Source of the DNA: Escarpia spicata
Taxonomy: Eukaryota; Annelida; Polychaeta; Sabellida; Siboglinidae
Direction of reading: 5' to 3'
Assembly (NCBI GenBank): GCA_963995525.1
Contig: OZ023217.1
Location: forward strand, 5,862,830 to 5,926,829
Length of the DNA stretch: 64,000 nt
Part shown: positions 11,441-23,445 of the stretch, one piece after another
Layout of the letters: each line of letters starts with the position of its first letter
Numbering within the stretch: the stretch's first letter is position 1
Program-made: the position numbers and the translations under genes
Notes under the pieces: generated by a model
Database searches by the model: none
What the model saw: the letters and a program-made list of their open reading frames with translations, nothing else
Told to the model about the DNA's origin: nothing

Positions 11441-12368
11441 TTGTGTAAAGAGAGGATAGAGAGAGGAGTGGAGAACAGAGGTTTGGAGGATAAAGAGAGC
11501 AGTGGAGAACAGAGGTTTGGAGGATAGAGAGAGGAGTGGAGAACAGAGGTTTGGAGGATAGAGAGAGGAGTGGAGAACAGAGGTTTGGAGGATAGAGAGA
11601 GGAGTGGAGAACAGAGGTTTGGAGGATAGAGAGAGGAGTGGAGAACAGAGGTTTGGAGGATATAGAGAGGAGTGGAGAACAGAGATTTGGAGGATAGAGA
11701 GAGAGGAGTGGAGAACAGAGATTTGGAGGATAGAGAGAGGAGTGGAGAACAGAGGTTTGGAGGATAGACAGGGCAGTGGAGAACAGAGGTTTGGAGGACA
11801 AAGAGAGCAGTTAAGAACAGAGGTTTGGAGGATAGTGAGAGGAGTGGAGAACAGAGGTTTGGATGATAGAGAGAGGAGTGAATAACATAGGTTTGGAGGA
11901 TAGAGAGAGGAGTGGAGAACAGAGGTTTGGAGGATAGAGAGAGGAGTGAATAACATAGGTTTGGAGGATAGAGAGAGAGGAGTGGAGAACAGAGGTTTGG
12001 AGGATCGAGAGAGGAGTGGAGAACAGAGGTTTGGAGGATAGAGAGAGGAGTGGATAACATAGGTTTGGAGGATAGAGAGAGGAGTGGATAACATAGGTTT
12101 GGAGGATAGAGAGAGGAGTGGAGAACAGATGTTTGGAGGATAGAGAGAGGAGTGGAGAACAGAGGTTTGGAGGATAGAGAGAGCAGTGGATAACAGAGGT
12201 TTGGAGGATAGAGAGAGGAGTGGAGAACAGAGGTTTAGAGGATAGAGAGAGGAGTGGATAACAGAGGTTTGGAGGATAGAGAGAGGAGTGGAGAACAGAG
12301 GTTTGGAGGATAGAGAGAGAGGAGTGGAGAACATAGGTTTGGAGGATAGAGAGAGGAGTGGAGAAGGA
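11441..12368 (+). repeat. 34-bp purine-rich minisatellite, about 27 copies
   Basis: The unit is 34 bases and almost wholly purine on the plus strand except for a 'gttt' core: 'gagaacagaggtttggagg' then 'atagagagaggagtg'. Variants include 'gataacataggtttgg', a two-base GA insertion (gagagagagg) in some units, and 'aagagagcag'. The minus strand shows a 323-codon open frame at 11363-12334. This arises because three units (102 bases) form a stop-free 34-residue cycle. Long purine/pyrimidine strand asymmetry of this sort can adopt triplex structures, which is a possibility only. Confidence 0.96.
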
Positions 12369-12715
12369 GAGTGAAAGACAAAGGGGAGTAGGGATGGCCG
12401 GTGGAGACAGCAGTGAAAGGTCAGTGAGAGGGGGAGAAAAAGAAAACAGAAATCAAGGACCGGTGTTGATGCAGCCTCAGTCTGGACATTCAGGCAAAAA
12501 AGAGAAGAACAACGTAAACGGTTGGTGGTGAAGTTATTGAGTAAAATAAAAAATACTGCTGGTTATTTGTGTGCAACTATTACGTGCACCCCCGCCAAGC
12601 TGAAAAAGTTGCACTTTTATTATGTGTGTCTGCACATGTATACATGCGTATGTTTGCCTCATAGCAAAAGGCAATGATTTGTTGCAAAAAAATGAATAAT
12701 TCAATTTTAATAGCT
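12369..12715. other. Purine-rich flank and AT-rich sequence, no gene seen
   Basis: The G/A bias of the minisatellite fades out over about 100 bases. No gene or element is recognisable after that. Confidence 0.4.
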
Positions 12716-12717
12716 GC

Positions 12718-12990
12718 TCAGATAGAGGGCAGTAATGTAGTGGTCAGCACATCTGCCTGGCATGTTAGTGATTTGACTTCAAAACCCAGACCAGACGTAC
12801 ATTTTGTACTCATAACTTGGAGATCATGTTAATGTGTTAATGTCCGTCCCATCTCAATATGAGACATAAAAGAACCACTGAGAATGACAAGCACCCTACC
12901 CTAGCAGTGACCACCCTCAGTGACAGCAATGAAAGGTTGGCTTGGCGATACTGTTCTGAAAAAGGCTGACTAGTTGAATGAGACCTCACA
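12718..12990 (+). mobile_element. Possible tRNA-derived SINE, degenerate
   Basis: 'gtagtggtcagca' (about 12737-12749) resembles a tRNA A box, and 'gatttgacttc' (about 12770) sits at the expected B-box distance but is degraded. A short non-coding body follows. No second copy of this body was found in the window, so the call rests on the tRNA-like head alone. Confidence 0.4.
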
Positions 12991-14140
12991 AGACCATCAA
13001 ATTCTAACCACTATATGTACAGACTAGTCAGTTAAAAGAACGTTGCTGACAGCTGGGAAGAACTAGTAGTTCTAGAACACAAAGTATACCACCCCTTGAG
13101 TCTGGGGTGACATTAGAACTGCATTTTCCCCGGCACTTATCCCTTGCCAAGGACAGATGCGTGCGCAGAATCATTTGTACTTCGTCCCACTTACTGTGTT
13201 GTCCCGTGATTCCAGGAACTAGCTCAACTTTAAAGCACAATTCCAGGAAATGCCTGTAATTATCTGTCTAGCCAGCAGGATCAGCAATGACTAGTAATTA
13301 AAGCTAAGTGCCCATGAATAGGCCTTAAAACAGGAAATCTTAAGGCGAGCAACATTACTGGTCGATACAGTGCCTGAGAAACACACATTTTGATAGGTCA
13401 ATACGACAGGGGTATAGGTGTACCCAGCATTCCTCGTCCAAAGGTAGACCAGGTCACTCAGGCCACAATCAGATGTCCTAGGAAGTATTCAACCACATTG
13501 TAGTTACTACATAAAAGCTATTAATTCACACCAATCCACTGTTGTCTGTGCCCATGTACTCATTTACACAGATCACTGAACTAGGGCTGAGTGACTGAAT
13601 AATTTAGTAGTTACATGAAACCAATGAGGCACACAGCTCTTGGTATGAGGCCTCGGATCAAAGCTTAAACGTCTATGCAATTTGCAAATTGCTGGGCATA
13701 TCAATTTGACCTTACCACAAAGATAGGCAACACATAATACGCACAGAGTGACCAACAATGGTCGTAACTTACTGCATGCTCGAAGCCGGCTGCAGATAAT
13801 CCTATAGAGGTTATCAAATAACAGCTTGTGGTGGCCGGTCAATCATCCCACTGAGTTTATTGATTTGTCAATCAGAACGGTATGTTTCGTTCTATGATGT
13901 ATCTGCTGTCTTGAAGACACTAAAGGTTGGGTTCCCACCAGGCCCTTCTATCAATATTGCACAGTTGGTTGACCAGTAGGAAACCTGCTGCGTGGGGGGC
14001 GAACTAGAGAAGTTCCATTGATCCCTTTTTCAACATACTCCCAGTTATTTATTTACACTCTTGTGTTCTCTCGTTACATGTTATAAATTGTGCTGTATTT
14101 TGTTATAATTGAAATTCATTTTGTTTGGTGTTAGAATAAC
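12991..14140. other. No supported feature
   Basis: Several open frames of 70-90 codons on the minus strand (13028-13240, 13573-13842) have no recognisable domain. I see no repeat family. Confidence 0.4.
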
Positions 14141-14141
14141 A

Positions 14142-14173
<32 letters not shown>
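14142..14173 (+). repeat. (GATT)n microsatellite
   Basis: About seven tandem copies of 'gatt' directly before the 23-bp array. Confidence 0.9.
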
Positions 14174-14174
<1 letters not shown>

Positions 14175-14179
14175 GGAGC

Positions 14180-14482
14180 TTGCAGATTGGTTTGAAATTA
14201 GCAGTATTGGTTGGTACAAACCAGCAGCGTTGATTGGTATTAAACTAGCCAGTGTTGGTTGGTACAAACCAGCAACGTTGATTGGTATTAAACTAGCAGT
14301 ATTGGTTGTACAAACCAGCAATGTTGACTGGTATTAAACTAGCAGTGTTGGTTGGTATAAACCAGCAGTGTTGGTTGATATAAACCAGCAGTGTTGGTTG
14401 GTATAAACCAGCAGTGTTGGTTGATATAAACCAGCAGTGTTGGTTGGTATAAACCAGCAGTGTTGGTTGGTATAAACCAGCA
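14180..14482 (+). repeat. About 23-bp minisatellite with alternating monomers, about 13 copies
   Basis: Two monomer types share a frame. Type A is 'ttggttggtacaaaccagc' plus about four bases. Type B is 'ttgattggtattaaactagc' plus about four. In the left half they alternate A-B-A-B. In the right half the array is homogenised to A-like units (ttggttggtataaaccagc), with a ttgatata subtype. Confidence 0.9.
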
Positions 14483-14652
14483 CTGCCAAACCTGGTAGTC
14501 CTTATAACATTGCTACATTATCATCAGTGCCCCTTTGATAAGAAACCCTCAAGAAAACATCCCCGAATCCATCTCCACAACATCCTATTCTTCCAGGACG
14601 GGGACAACTCAATGTCCACCTCTAGGTGTCTAATTCACTCCAGAGATCTCAC

Positions 14653-14800
14653 ATAATAATAATAAGATATTATATTTATATAGCACTGTAATCACATAGT
14701 GCTCTATGGTGCTTTACCATACAATAATAGTATGACTAAACGTGTACACTCAGTTAGATCAATAAAATAGTAAGTTAGTTAGTTTAACAACAATACAACT
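14653..14800 (-). mobile_element. L2-like LINE 3' UTR fragment with TTA tail
   Basis: On the minus strand the sequence ends 'gtgctatataaatataat' followed by TTATTATTATTA. This matches the 3' ends of L2-group LINEs, compare 49029-49100 where 'tatagcgcc' sits next to the TAA run. No coding part is preserved here. Confidence 0.5.
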
Positions 14801-15133
14801 AAGAATCGTACAACTCTCAACCTACAGTATAAAACTGCACTACATGGGTGGATATTGCTTGGGTACTGCAAGACACCGAGACATACCCATGCCTTCTAGC
14901 TCCAACTATGTATACATATGGAAGAATGTTTATGATGGTCCTACCTCTCTGACACCCTATCTCACCCTCTCACATCCTGCCTTGCTGGAGGGTTTCCTGA
15001 CTTGGGAAACACCCACTCTGTCCTCACGCCCTCAGTTGCCCCACTCAACTGATGCAGGGTAAACAAGAGGGTGGCAACAGTAGCCCTTAGTGGTTTGGTT
15101 GTCTGGTGCCAGTACACTGGGGTAGGCCAACTG

Positions 15134-15292
15134 TGGGGCTGTTTCATGAAGCGGCTAAGAACGTTCTTAACGCTAAGATGATTGTCTTTGTAAATGACGT
15201 AATTTTTTAATACAAGCGAACAAAGGAGTTTACGTAAACACGTGACGCTAAGTAATTGCGTAACTTTAAGTACGCTTCATGAAACCTGCCTC
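15134..15292. mobile_element. MITE-like element with terminal inverted repeats
   Basis: The left end 'gtttcatgaagcg' (15141-15153) is the exact reverse complement of 15273-15285. Similarity extends outward (gggct / agcc-like) and partly inward. The interior is about 120 bases and non-coding, with nested partial palindromes (acgttcttaacgctaaga). Short elements with GTTTCATGAAGC-type ends are common non-autonomous DNA transposons in invertebrates. I could not identify the superfamily or a clear target-site duplication. Confidence 0.7.
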
Positions 15293-15434
15293 TGGCCTGG
15301 ATATTATGCCATTGCCACAGGGCAAAGTCAAACAGTACAGTAATGTTCACAGCTTTGTAAATGAGGTCATAGGCTGCTAGTGTCTTTTTCCTCATCTTAC
15401 AGTGATAATGTTGTTGTTCTCTTTGCTCCTCTAG

Positions 15435-15660
15435 TCCAGGGTGGCCCGATACAGGAGGTGCAGGGGTAAAGCACCCAACTGTCGATGAGAGGGTGGTGGT
15501 TCAGATCCACTGACTGATCACCGATTTGAAACATGGGCCATTTTATTCACCCCCACACTGCTGGTCTCTGGTGCAAGAGCAAGCATAAGCCACTGGTCCA
15601 TTTTACCTGGTGTCTATAGAAAATCCCACACTAGAAAAAGAAACACTGGAAATAAACCAC
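15435..15660 (+). mobile_element. tRNA-derived SINE, second family
   Basis: An A-box-like 'ggggtaaagcacc' (about 15463-15475) is followed by a good B box 'ggttcagatcc' at 15498-15508. A non-coding body then contains 'gccactggtccattttacc'. Similar 'caagccactggt.c.atg' text occurs near 19530, suggesting another degraded copy there. It ends in an A-rich stretch (agaaaaagaaa). Confidence 0.65.
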
Positions 15661-17376
15661 TCCAATGTTAACCCTTGATACGGCTGTTTGGAGTTGTCAC
15701 AAGGAAGGTACTGGTCCTCGATCTTTTGTTTTCTTTCTTCTTCTGTCAATGATCAAGTTAACTGCCTCTCCTTCACCTCTCTTCTCCCATTCCATCCAAA
15801 TCTCTCTTCACCTTCAGTCGAGGTTTCCTCGTCTCCTTCTGCCACCCACTCGGAGGACATTAGTTAGCCATTTCCAATTCCATTTCTTCCATGTGTCCAG
15901 CCCACTTTAATTGACTCCTCTCCTGTTTCAAAGTGAAACTCTCTCAGATCGATGTCTAATCTACATATTAATATGCTCGCTTAGGGGGCCGTATGGTTGC
16001 GTCTTCTCTCAGTTGTCGAAGTCCAGTCACCGCTATGTTCATTCACTTCCTTGGCCTCTGTCTACACTGAATCATAGTGGAACTCTTCTGTCTAGTGAGG
16101 TACCAATACAAGTACTTCCTGTCAGAACAGGGAGGTACACGTATGGGCATCCATCAACAGTCATACTGAACAAAGAAATGATAAAAATCAACACGTTACA
16201 TAAGCAAATTATCAATATTCCGTGGTATTTTTAACCTGTTTTGTTTACTACAGGGTACATGTATACCAAAAGGTAATATATGTATACACAGAAATCATGT
16301 CAAAATACAGCAATAAGTTGTCCAGAACCAGTGGACAATGCCAGCTAGCAAGTACCTAACCAGTTGGTGACTGATCTATTAGTTTCCCTGCATACAGTGC
16401 TGCCACCTGTGCAAAATCAGAATTGAAACCGGGCCCCGATATTTAGCCCTGGATCTGAGAACAAACCTCCGATGCACATAACATAACACAGTCGGAAAGT
16501 ACAGCGAGGAACCGCGTCACATACGCAGGAATTAACATCACCGAATCCCTCTCTTGAGGCACGCCAAACAGAAGTCTACATGAAAAAACCATTTTGCTAG
16601 ATTGGGTGGTGTCTTCCGGGACAGAGTGCACATAAAGGCCTGGCCCCTTTGAGAACCCTTCAGGCACTGACCATCTATTATTTATAATGTTTAGTGGATC
16701 AGACTCAGATATTGACCAGCAGGGATAAACAAAGTGACCACACCATGGGGTAAATACCCAGGGGGAGGCATAATCTCCATCCATCCATCTGTGGTCAGTC
16801 ACTGATACACTAGGGTCAGTCAAAAGGGGACAGATTACTATTTTGTTTTTCAACAGATGACCATGTTAACATGTTTTTTTCCTGTATGCAAAATAACGAT
16901 TCAAATAGTATCACAATGTCGCAAAAAATCAGCATGGGATATGCCCTCTACTAGAACAAAAACATATGCATGCTATCTAGGTACTAGTAGGGTCCCAAAT
17001 TAAAAATGGAACACAACTGGTCACAATCTTTGGAATACAGCCAACAATAACCTATTGTTAGCTCAAGTTGACTGGTGGTCCTGGCATTGACCCAAATCTG
17101 TGTTTTGTGTGATAATTATAAATGGCCAATTGATGTCACAAAATAGGTACTGGTTTGTTAATTTTAAAGGGGTTGAATTTAGTGTATTTAAGGAAGTTTT
17201 ACAGGTTTTTTAAGTCAATCAAATATATTTCACAGATAAAGCGGACTTTTTTGATATGTTGATGTACCAAATTTTAAGCATATCCTACTTACACAAAAAC
17301 ATTCTTTGCAGTGTTAATTGACACCACTACCATACTGGATTCTTTTCAAAGCTAGCTACATAATTACATATTCAAG
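15661..17376. other. No supported feature
   Basis: The longest frames are 107 codons on plus (15911-16234) and 136 codons on minus (16443-16853). Neither contains a domain I recognise, and neither has a convincing start or splice context. Confidence 0.35.
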
Positions 17377-17382
17377 CACACA

Positions 17383-17478
<96 letters not shown>

Positions 17479-17549
17479 CATACGGACACACACACACAGA
17501 AACATACGGACACACACACGCACGCACGCACGCACGCACGCACGCACAC
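17377..17549 (+). repeat. Compound (CA)n / (CGCA)n microsatellite
   Basis: A long (CA)n tract to about 17474 is followed by two copies of a segment containing 'gaaacatacggacacacaca', then a (GCAC)n run from about 17517 to 17547. Open frames across it on both strands are low-complexity artefacts. Confidence 0.97.
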
Positions 17550-19730
17550 GTCATGCTATTCTTAGGTCTGCAATTTCACTAACAATGTGAGAAATCCAAC
17601 AACACCAAATGGCGTACGAAATGTCAAAAATGGATGTAAGCATTAATTCCTATTTAACCAATATCTTTGCAACAAATAAGTAACTGGCCACTACAGATCA
17701 TCGGGAGAAAGAAGAAAATAAAACATACTTATAGCAGATGTATGGAATTATTTCCCAAGTGTGGGCCCTAATTGCCACCCAGGGCTGTTATGGCACTGTA
17801 TCATCCGGAGATTATACCTCAATCTTCTCAGGAAGCCAGCATCCAGTCCAGACACATAAAAGGCTTCATGTCTTATAACAAGTCCATCTCTGGCATTTTT
17901 CTTCCTAATGTGGGGCATTACCAATCATTACTGGGGGGCTTCTCAAAACCACATCAGTTTGGGGCAATATAATAATAAACCATCAATTTTCTACACAAAA
18001 CCCAATACCAGTGTCACTATAGCTATTTGCATTGATGGCTGACAATTTCACATGGTTTATGGGTGTGTGAATTATGCATGAAGGTTATCAGGAAATGACA
18101 GAAAAATCCCAAGACGTGACTGACTTCCAAAGCTTGGAGTCGATGGAAGATTACGCTGGGAAAAAATGGACTGATTGGATTGACCAAAAAAGAAGGAGAT
18201 ATGTATATTAATAATATGCTTCTCCAGCACTTAAATCCTCCAGAATCCAAGCTCTGATGCTCAGATGTACAAATAACCAAACCTGATCATTACGCATGAA
18301 ATACTGAACAACGATGCACAAAATTCATCGTTGTTCAGTGTTGTTGTGCACGACGGAAATGCAATTTTGAAAAATCATATCTTCAGTTTTTTAAGCAAGT
18401 ACCTATAATGTCAAATTATTTTAATGTGACGTGGAGTATATTATTATATATGATATAGTTTGGGAAGCTACAGAGCAGACCATGTTCACGGTGAGTTCAG
18501 CTAGAAGTCCATTCACAAAACAAGTTGTGCAACTGCAAGATCTTCCACACAGCAGAAAAATTTGAATAATAATTAATCATTTAAATATGTCAGATGCAAC
18601 ATTGTTTGTGAAGGAATTTCTAAAACATGTGGACATAGTTGAGCCATATTTAGTTGGGTAGCTAAGTTCAGAGAGGGTTGAATCATTCCCCCCCATGTGA
18701 TTCATCCCCCCCCCCACCACCCCCTGGTCAACAGCTGTGGGGGAACTGACACATCCATCAGGGTAATTTGTGCCCTTCCCCATCCCTTGGGACTGTCCTG
18801 GGCTTGAGTTAGGAAAGCCGCTGTTAGCATCATCCAAACTGACTATTTCTCCCTGGAATTATTTCACAGGTATCAAGACATTTTGATTAACACCTGAATA
18901 ATATTACATCTAGTATCCTTAAATTATTTATTAAATAAAAACATTTAAAATATAAATCAATTAATAAATAAAGAAATTTATTAGAAAAAAAATTATTCAA
19001 ATATATTTTGTTGTTGTAATTCTTCTTCCAGAAAAAGTCAATATATTTAGATGGCCTTGATGTTTCAAACATTACTGGTTGGTGATCTTGGTCATCAATG
19101 TAATGGTTTAGGGCCAGACCACCAGGTGACAGCAAGGTCACCAGACCATGGACACTGAAACAAATCATTATCGAAAAAGAATTGTGCTCGAAACCATGGA
19201 TCAAGTTACCATGATAATGTGATGGAATAAATAAATAGTACCTAACCAAAGCTGTGTTTAAATTACGGACATAATATTATGGGGTATGTCAGAATCACCC
19301 AGCCAGTAACTGGCAGATGTTCTCTATCTCTAGAATGCCCTAAGCCATCTAATGATATGCTCCAGGGTTCAGTTGACACAAACCCCTATCCCTACATAAT
19401 CCCTCTCATCCAACACCCTGGAGCGGTGGGGATAAAATCGTCTGGTGCCAATATGTCTGGGGTATAGTGGTCTAAATCCTGTTAACTGTAAACCAAATCC
19501 ACTTTACCTGAAGCGAGGCATGGTCAAGCCACTGGTTCTATGACACCACCAGATCAGTGGTCATTTTGTAGTGGACGCAGTTGGAGTAGACGTTTACATA
19601 TCATCTGTAACAGATCATGGACGTAAAGAAAGTGACTTATTTCCATCAACAACAACCCAAGAATGCACATTCCATTATTACAACAAACACTAAAATAAAC
19701 ACTAGCATTGGTGGAAAGGGGTGAACAGAA
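17550..19730. other. AT-rich non-coding DNA
   Basis: No gene is recognised. It contains the hairpin at 18303-18339 (listed separately), a C-rich run with poly-C at about 18707-18724, and a possible decayed SINE piece near 19490-19560 sharing 'aagccactggt' with the element at 15435. Confidence 0.4.
18303..18339. repeat. Perfect hairpin, 14-bp stem, 9-base loop
   Basis: 'actgaacaacgatg' (18303-18316) pairs exactly with 18326-18339. The loop is 'cacaaaatt'. It stands alone, with no U run and no obvious element boundary around it. Confidence 0.8.
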
Positions 19731-21660
19731 GTGCAGTACACCGCCTAGTTCTGATGATACAGCCACCATGATACAGCTGCCAACCTACCACACCGCCTAG
19801 TTCTGAACCACAGCCACCATGATACAGCTGCCAATATAGTGCCAACCTACCACACCGCCTAGTTCTGATGATACAGCCAACATGATACAGCTGCCAATAC
19901 GCTGCTGACCTACCACACCGCCTAGTTCTGAACCACAGCCAACGTGATACAGCTGCCAATACAGTGCCGACCTACCACACCGCCTAGTTCTGAACCACAG
20001 CCACCATGATACAGCTGCCAATATAGTGCCGACCTACCACACCGCCTAGTTCTGATGATACAGCCAACATGATACAGCTGCCAATACGCTGCTGACCTAC
20101 CACACCACCTAGTTCTGAACCACAGCCAACGTGATACAGCTGCCAATACAGTGCCGACCTACCACACCGCCTAGTTCTGAACCACAGCCACCATGATACA
20201 GCTGCCAATATAGTGCCGACCTACCACACCGCCTAGTTCTGAACCACAGCCACCATGATACAGCTGCCAATACGCTGCTGACCTACCATACCGCTTAGTT
20301 CTGAACCACAGCCAACGTGATACAGCTGCAAATACAGTGCCGACCTACCACACCGCCTAGTTCTGAACCATAGCCACCATGATACAGCTGCCAATACGCT
20401 GCTGACCCACCACACCGCCTAGTTCTGAAACACAGCCAACGTGATACAGCTGCCAATATAGTGCTGACCCACCACATCGCCTAGTTCTGAACCACAGCCA
20501 ACGTGCTACAGCTGCCAATACAGTGCTGACCCACCACACCACCTAGTTTTGAACCAAAGCCAACATGATGCAGCTGCCAATACAGTGCTGACCTACCACA
20601 CCACCTAGTTTTTAACCACAGCCAACGTGATTCAGCTGCCAATACAGTGCTGACCCACCACACCGCCTAGTTTTGAACCACAGCCAACGTGATTCAGCTG
20701 CCAATACAGTGCTGACCCACCACACTACCTAGTTCTGAACCACAGCCAACGTGATACAGCTGCCAATACAGTGCTGACCCACCACACCACCTAGTTTTGA
20801 ACCAAAGCCAACATGATGCAGTTGCCAATACAGTGCTGACCTACCACACCGCCTAGATCTGAACCACAGCCAACGTGATTCAGCTGCCAATACAGTGCTG
20901 ACCCTCCACACTATCTAGTTCTGAACCACAGCCAACGTGACACAGCTGCCAATACAGTGCTGACCCACCACACCACCTAGTTTTGAACCAAAGCCAACAT
21001 GATGCAGCTGCCAATACAGTGCTGACCCACCACACCGCCTAGTTCTGAACCACAGCGACCATGATACAGCTGCCAATACAGTGCTGACTCACCACACCAC
21101 CTAGTTCTGAACCACAACCAACGTGATACAGCTGCCAATACAGTGCTGACCCACCATACCACCTAGTTCTGAACCATAGCCGTGTGATACAGCTGCCAAT
21201 ACAGTGCTGACCCACCATACCACCTAGTTCTGAACCATAGCTGTGTGATACAGCTGCCAATACAGTGCTGACCCACCACACCACCTAGTTCTGAACCACA
21301 ACCAACGTGATACAGCTGCCAATACAGTGCTGACCCACCATACCACCTAGTTCTGAACCATAGCTGTGTGATACAGCTGCCAATACAGTGCTGACCCACC
21401 ACACCGCCTAGTTCTGAACCACAACCAACGTGATACAGCTGCCAATACAGTGCTGACCCACCATACCACCTAGTTCTTAACCATAGCTGTGTGATACAGC
21501 TGCCAATACAGTGCTGACCCACCACACCGCCTAGTTCTGAACCACAACCAACGTGATACAGCTGCCAATACAGTGCTGACCCACCACACCACCTAGTTCT
21601 GAACCACAACCAACGTGATACAGCTGCCAATACAGTGCTGACCCACCACACCGCCTAGTT
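19731..21660 (-). repeat. 62-bp minisatellite, about 31 copies
   Basis: The plus strand repeats 'cctagttctgaaccacagcc', then 'aacgtgatacagctgcc', then 'aatacagtgctgaccyacc', in 62-base units. The first copies are truncated. The left third alternates units ending 'aatacgctgctg' and 'aatatagtgccg'. The right third (about 21170-21500) alternates full units with shorter ones carrying 'catagctgtgtgatacag', giving a dimer of about 120 bases. Numerous 60-160-codon minus-strand frames are artefacts of the unit. Confidence 0.96.
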
Positions 21661-21924
21661 CAAATACCACAGTACCATCAGTGCTCATTAATAGATGTTC
21701 CACATGCTAGGTGGCACCATTGTATCAATCCCCTCTCAGTTATGTAGTGACGACCAACCTACTAGCCACCCATGTTTAATGCTACACATTTTTTGGATTG
21801 TGTTAACTTTCTTAGCTACCCTTTACTTTCAGTGCTCCAAAACATTGTCAGATATGACAAATTTTTATTAAAAATGTGCTATGTTGGCTGCCTGTGGTTA
21901 CACAGAATGTCACGTGATACTTTG
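21661..21924. other. No supported feature
   Basis: A spacer between the 62-bp array and a SINE. I see nothing recognisable in it. Confidence 0.4.
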
Positions 21925-22253
21925 TAAAGGTAAGTTCTTATACATCGCAGTATCCAGTCCTCAGAACTGTTCAAAGCGCTTTATACTTTACTCCCTGGCA
22001 GACCTGTTCAATCGAATACCATTGCGACTTCTCTGGGAAGCATCCAGCCTCGCTGCAATTAATGCACGAAGACTATTCGTACACAAATATCCACAACTGT
22101 CTATAGCCAGGTACTCATTCATACAGCTGAGTGAACTGGAGCAATGTATAGTGAACGAACTTGCCCAAGGTTCGACACCGCCACACAGGATTCGAACCCG
22201 GGTTCTCTCGGTTGAGAGTGCAAAGCTCTAGCCACTGCACCACGGCGCTACAC
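21925..22253 (-). mobile_element. tRNA-derived SINE, copy 2 (best preserved head)
   Basis: On the minus strand the element begins 'gtagcgccgtggtgcagtgg'. The A-box core lies at 22225-22235. The B box at 22188-22198 reads GGTTCGAATCC, a perfect match to the consensus. The body, with 'ccaggtactcattcata' and 'ctctgggaagcatccagc', matches the copy at 904-1225. It is the least decayed member in the window. Confidence 0.85.
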
Positions 22254-22699
22254 TTTGGGGTTCAAACTGATGAAGTTGTCAACATTTTAAAGAGAAAGCC
22301 CGAGAAGCTGGAGTGATGCGAAATATAAAATTAATACGTAATACGCAATAGGCTACCTTAAAAATACACGTAATTTGGAAGACAAAATTGTCAAAGTGAA
22401 AAAAAATTGTCTGTATTGGAAAAGAATGTTCTGCCATGATCTGCTTATATCAGGACACAGAATCCTGCATTTAAATATTTTAGAGCACTCCTGCACGATC
22501 TACAGTGAGTAGCCTAACTAACATTGTCTAATTAATTTGTGGAAAGACTACCAGGAATTGTTCAGACTGAGCCAGCATTCTGTGTTGCATCTGTGTTTTT
22601 TCTGGAGTTTTCCTCCTTACACAGACACATTACTAATTAGTTCTATTAATGCTCTAGAGAGGACCAACATCTGTTTGTTAAATCTTGGTCGATGGACAT
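22254..22699. other. No supported feature
   Basis: AT-rich spacer between SINE copies. I see nothing recognisable. Confidence 0.4.
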
Positions 22700-22890
22700 A
22701 ATTTAGTATTCTTATATAGCACAATTCTTTCCTTAGTACTGCTCAAAGTTTAAACCGCTGGCAGACCTGTTCATTGCAACAGCAGCTTGTCTCCTAGAAG
22801 AAGAATTCAGCCATGTTGCAATTATTACCAGAAGACTACTTGTTAACACATCTACTACTGCATACCTGTCAGGCACCACGGCTTAGCCTT
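22700..22890 (-). mobile_element. SINE fragment, copy 3, head missing or decayed
   Basis: It shares the body order of copies 1 and 2: a 'tatagcac' tail side, 'ctgctcaaag', 'ggcagacctgttcat', 'cagccatgttgcaatta', 'gaagactactt'. The tRNA-like head is not recognisable. Confidence 0.65.
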
Positions 22891-23274
22891 AGTCACTACG
22901 GTTTTATTGATAAAATGAAAACTACAGGTGTAGTAGAAAAACCATACGGTTTTACGCTTGTGTTTTGAGATGCATTTTAAAACGAATTTATCACGTTTGT
23001 TATTTTTTTTCTGTAAATTCGTCGACCGACACACTCATCAAGCTCCCTTATGGTTCACGATCTTTTCCAGGCCTTGTAGAATTTCTGTACAATTCGTGCA
23101 GTTCCCCAGAACGAGTACTTACCAACGCATTTTCATTTTATGCGCACCTGCACTTATAAACTTGCTTTTTATTACATACATCAATGGGTATTTACGTGTA
23201 AAGATTATGGTTTTTACTTATATTTTATGGTTTTTGTCTGCCATGACCACTGTTTTGTTTCACATGACTTGACA

Positions 23275-23445
23275 GATATGCCATTGTCTATAGTCAGGTA
23301 CTCATTGAAACAGTTGAGTGCACTAGAGCAACGTGGTGTGAACAAAATCTCCAAAGCTGCTTTGAAGTGACAGAAAGAGCATTCCAACTGGGATTCTCTT
23401 GACTGAATGTGATGTTCTACCAACTGTGCTACTCTGCTCTATCAC
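23275..23445 (-). mobile_element. SINE fragment, copy 4, head side
   Basis: 'gtctatagtcaggtactcatt' and 'cactagagcaacgt' match the SINE body. They are followed by a diverged head containing 'tctcttgactgaatg' and 'ctaccaactgtgctac'. The 3' half of the body is absent. Confidence 0.65.

Noticed and set aside
11363..12334. 323-codon minus-strand open frame
   Set aside because: A translation of the 34-bp minisatellite in a three-unit, 34-residue cycle.
16443..16853. 136-codon minus-strand frame as a gene
   Set aside because: Starts with ATG but has no recognisable domain, compositional signal or neighbouring exon. The length is within chance for this much sequence.
17318..17590. Histidine/threonine-rich small protein
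   Set aside because: It is a (CA)n microsatellite read in frame. The same applies to frames at 42618-43328 and 59007-59559.
19731..21660. CRISPR or zinc-finger-like tandem protein repeat on the minus strand (YWQLYHVGCGSELGG cycle)
   Set aside because: No spacers. The 62-base unit is not divisible by three, so any frame shifts each unit. No Cys/His spacing typical of a zinc finger is maintained.
22150..22253. A functional tRNA gene on the minus strand
   Set aside because: A and B boxes are good, but the acceptor and anticodon stems do not close, and the segment continues into a repeated SINE body.
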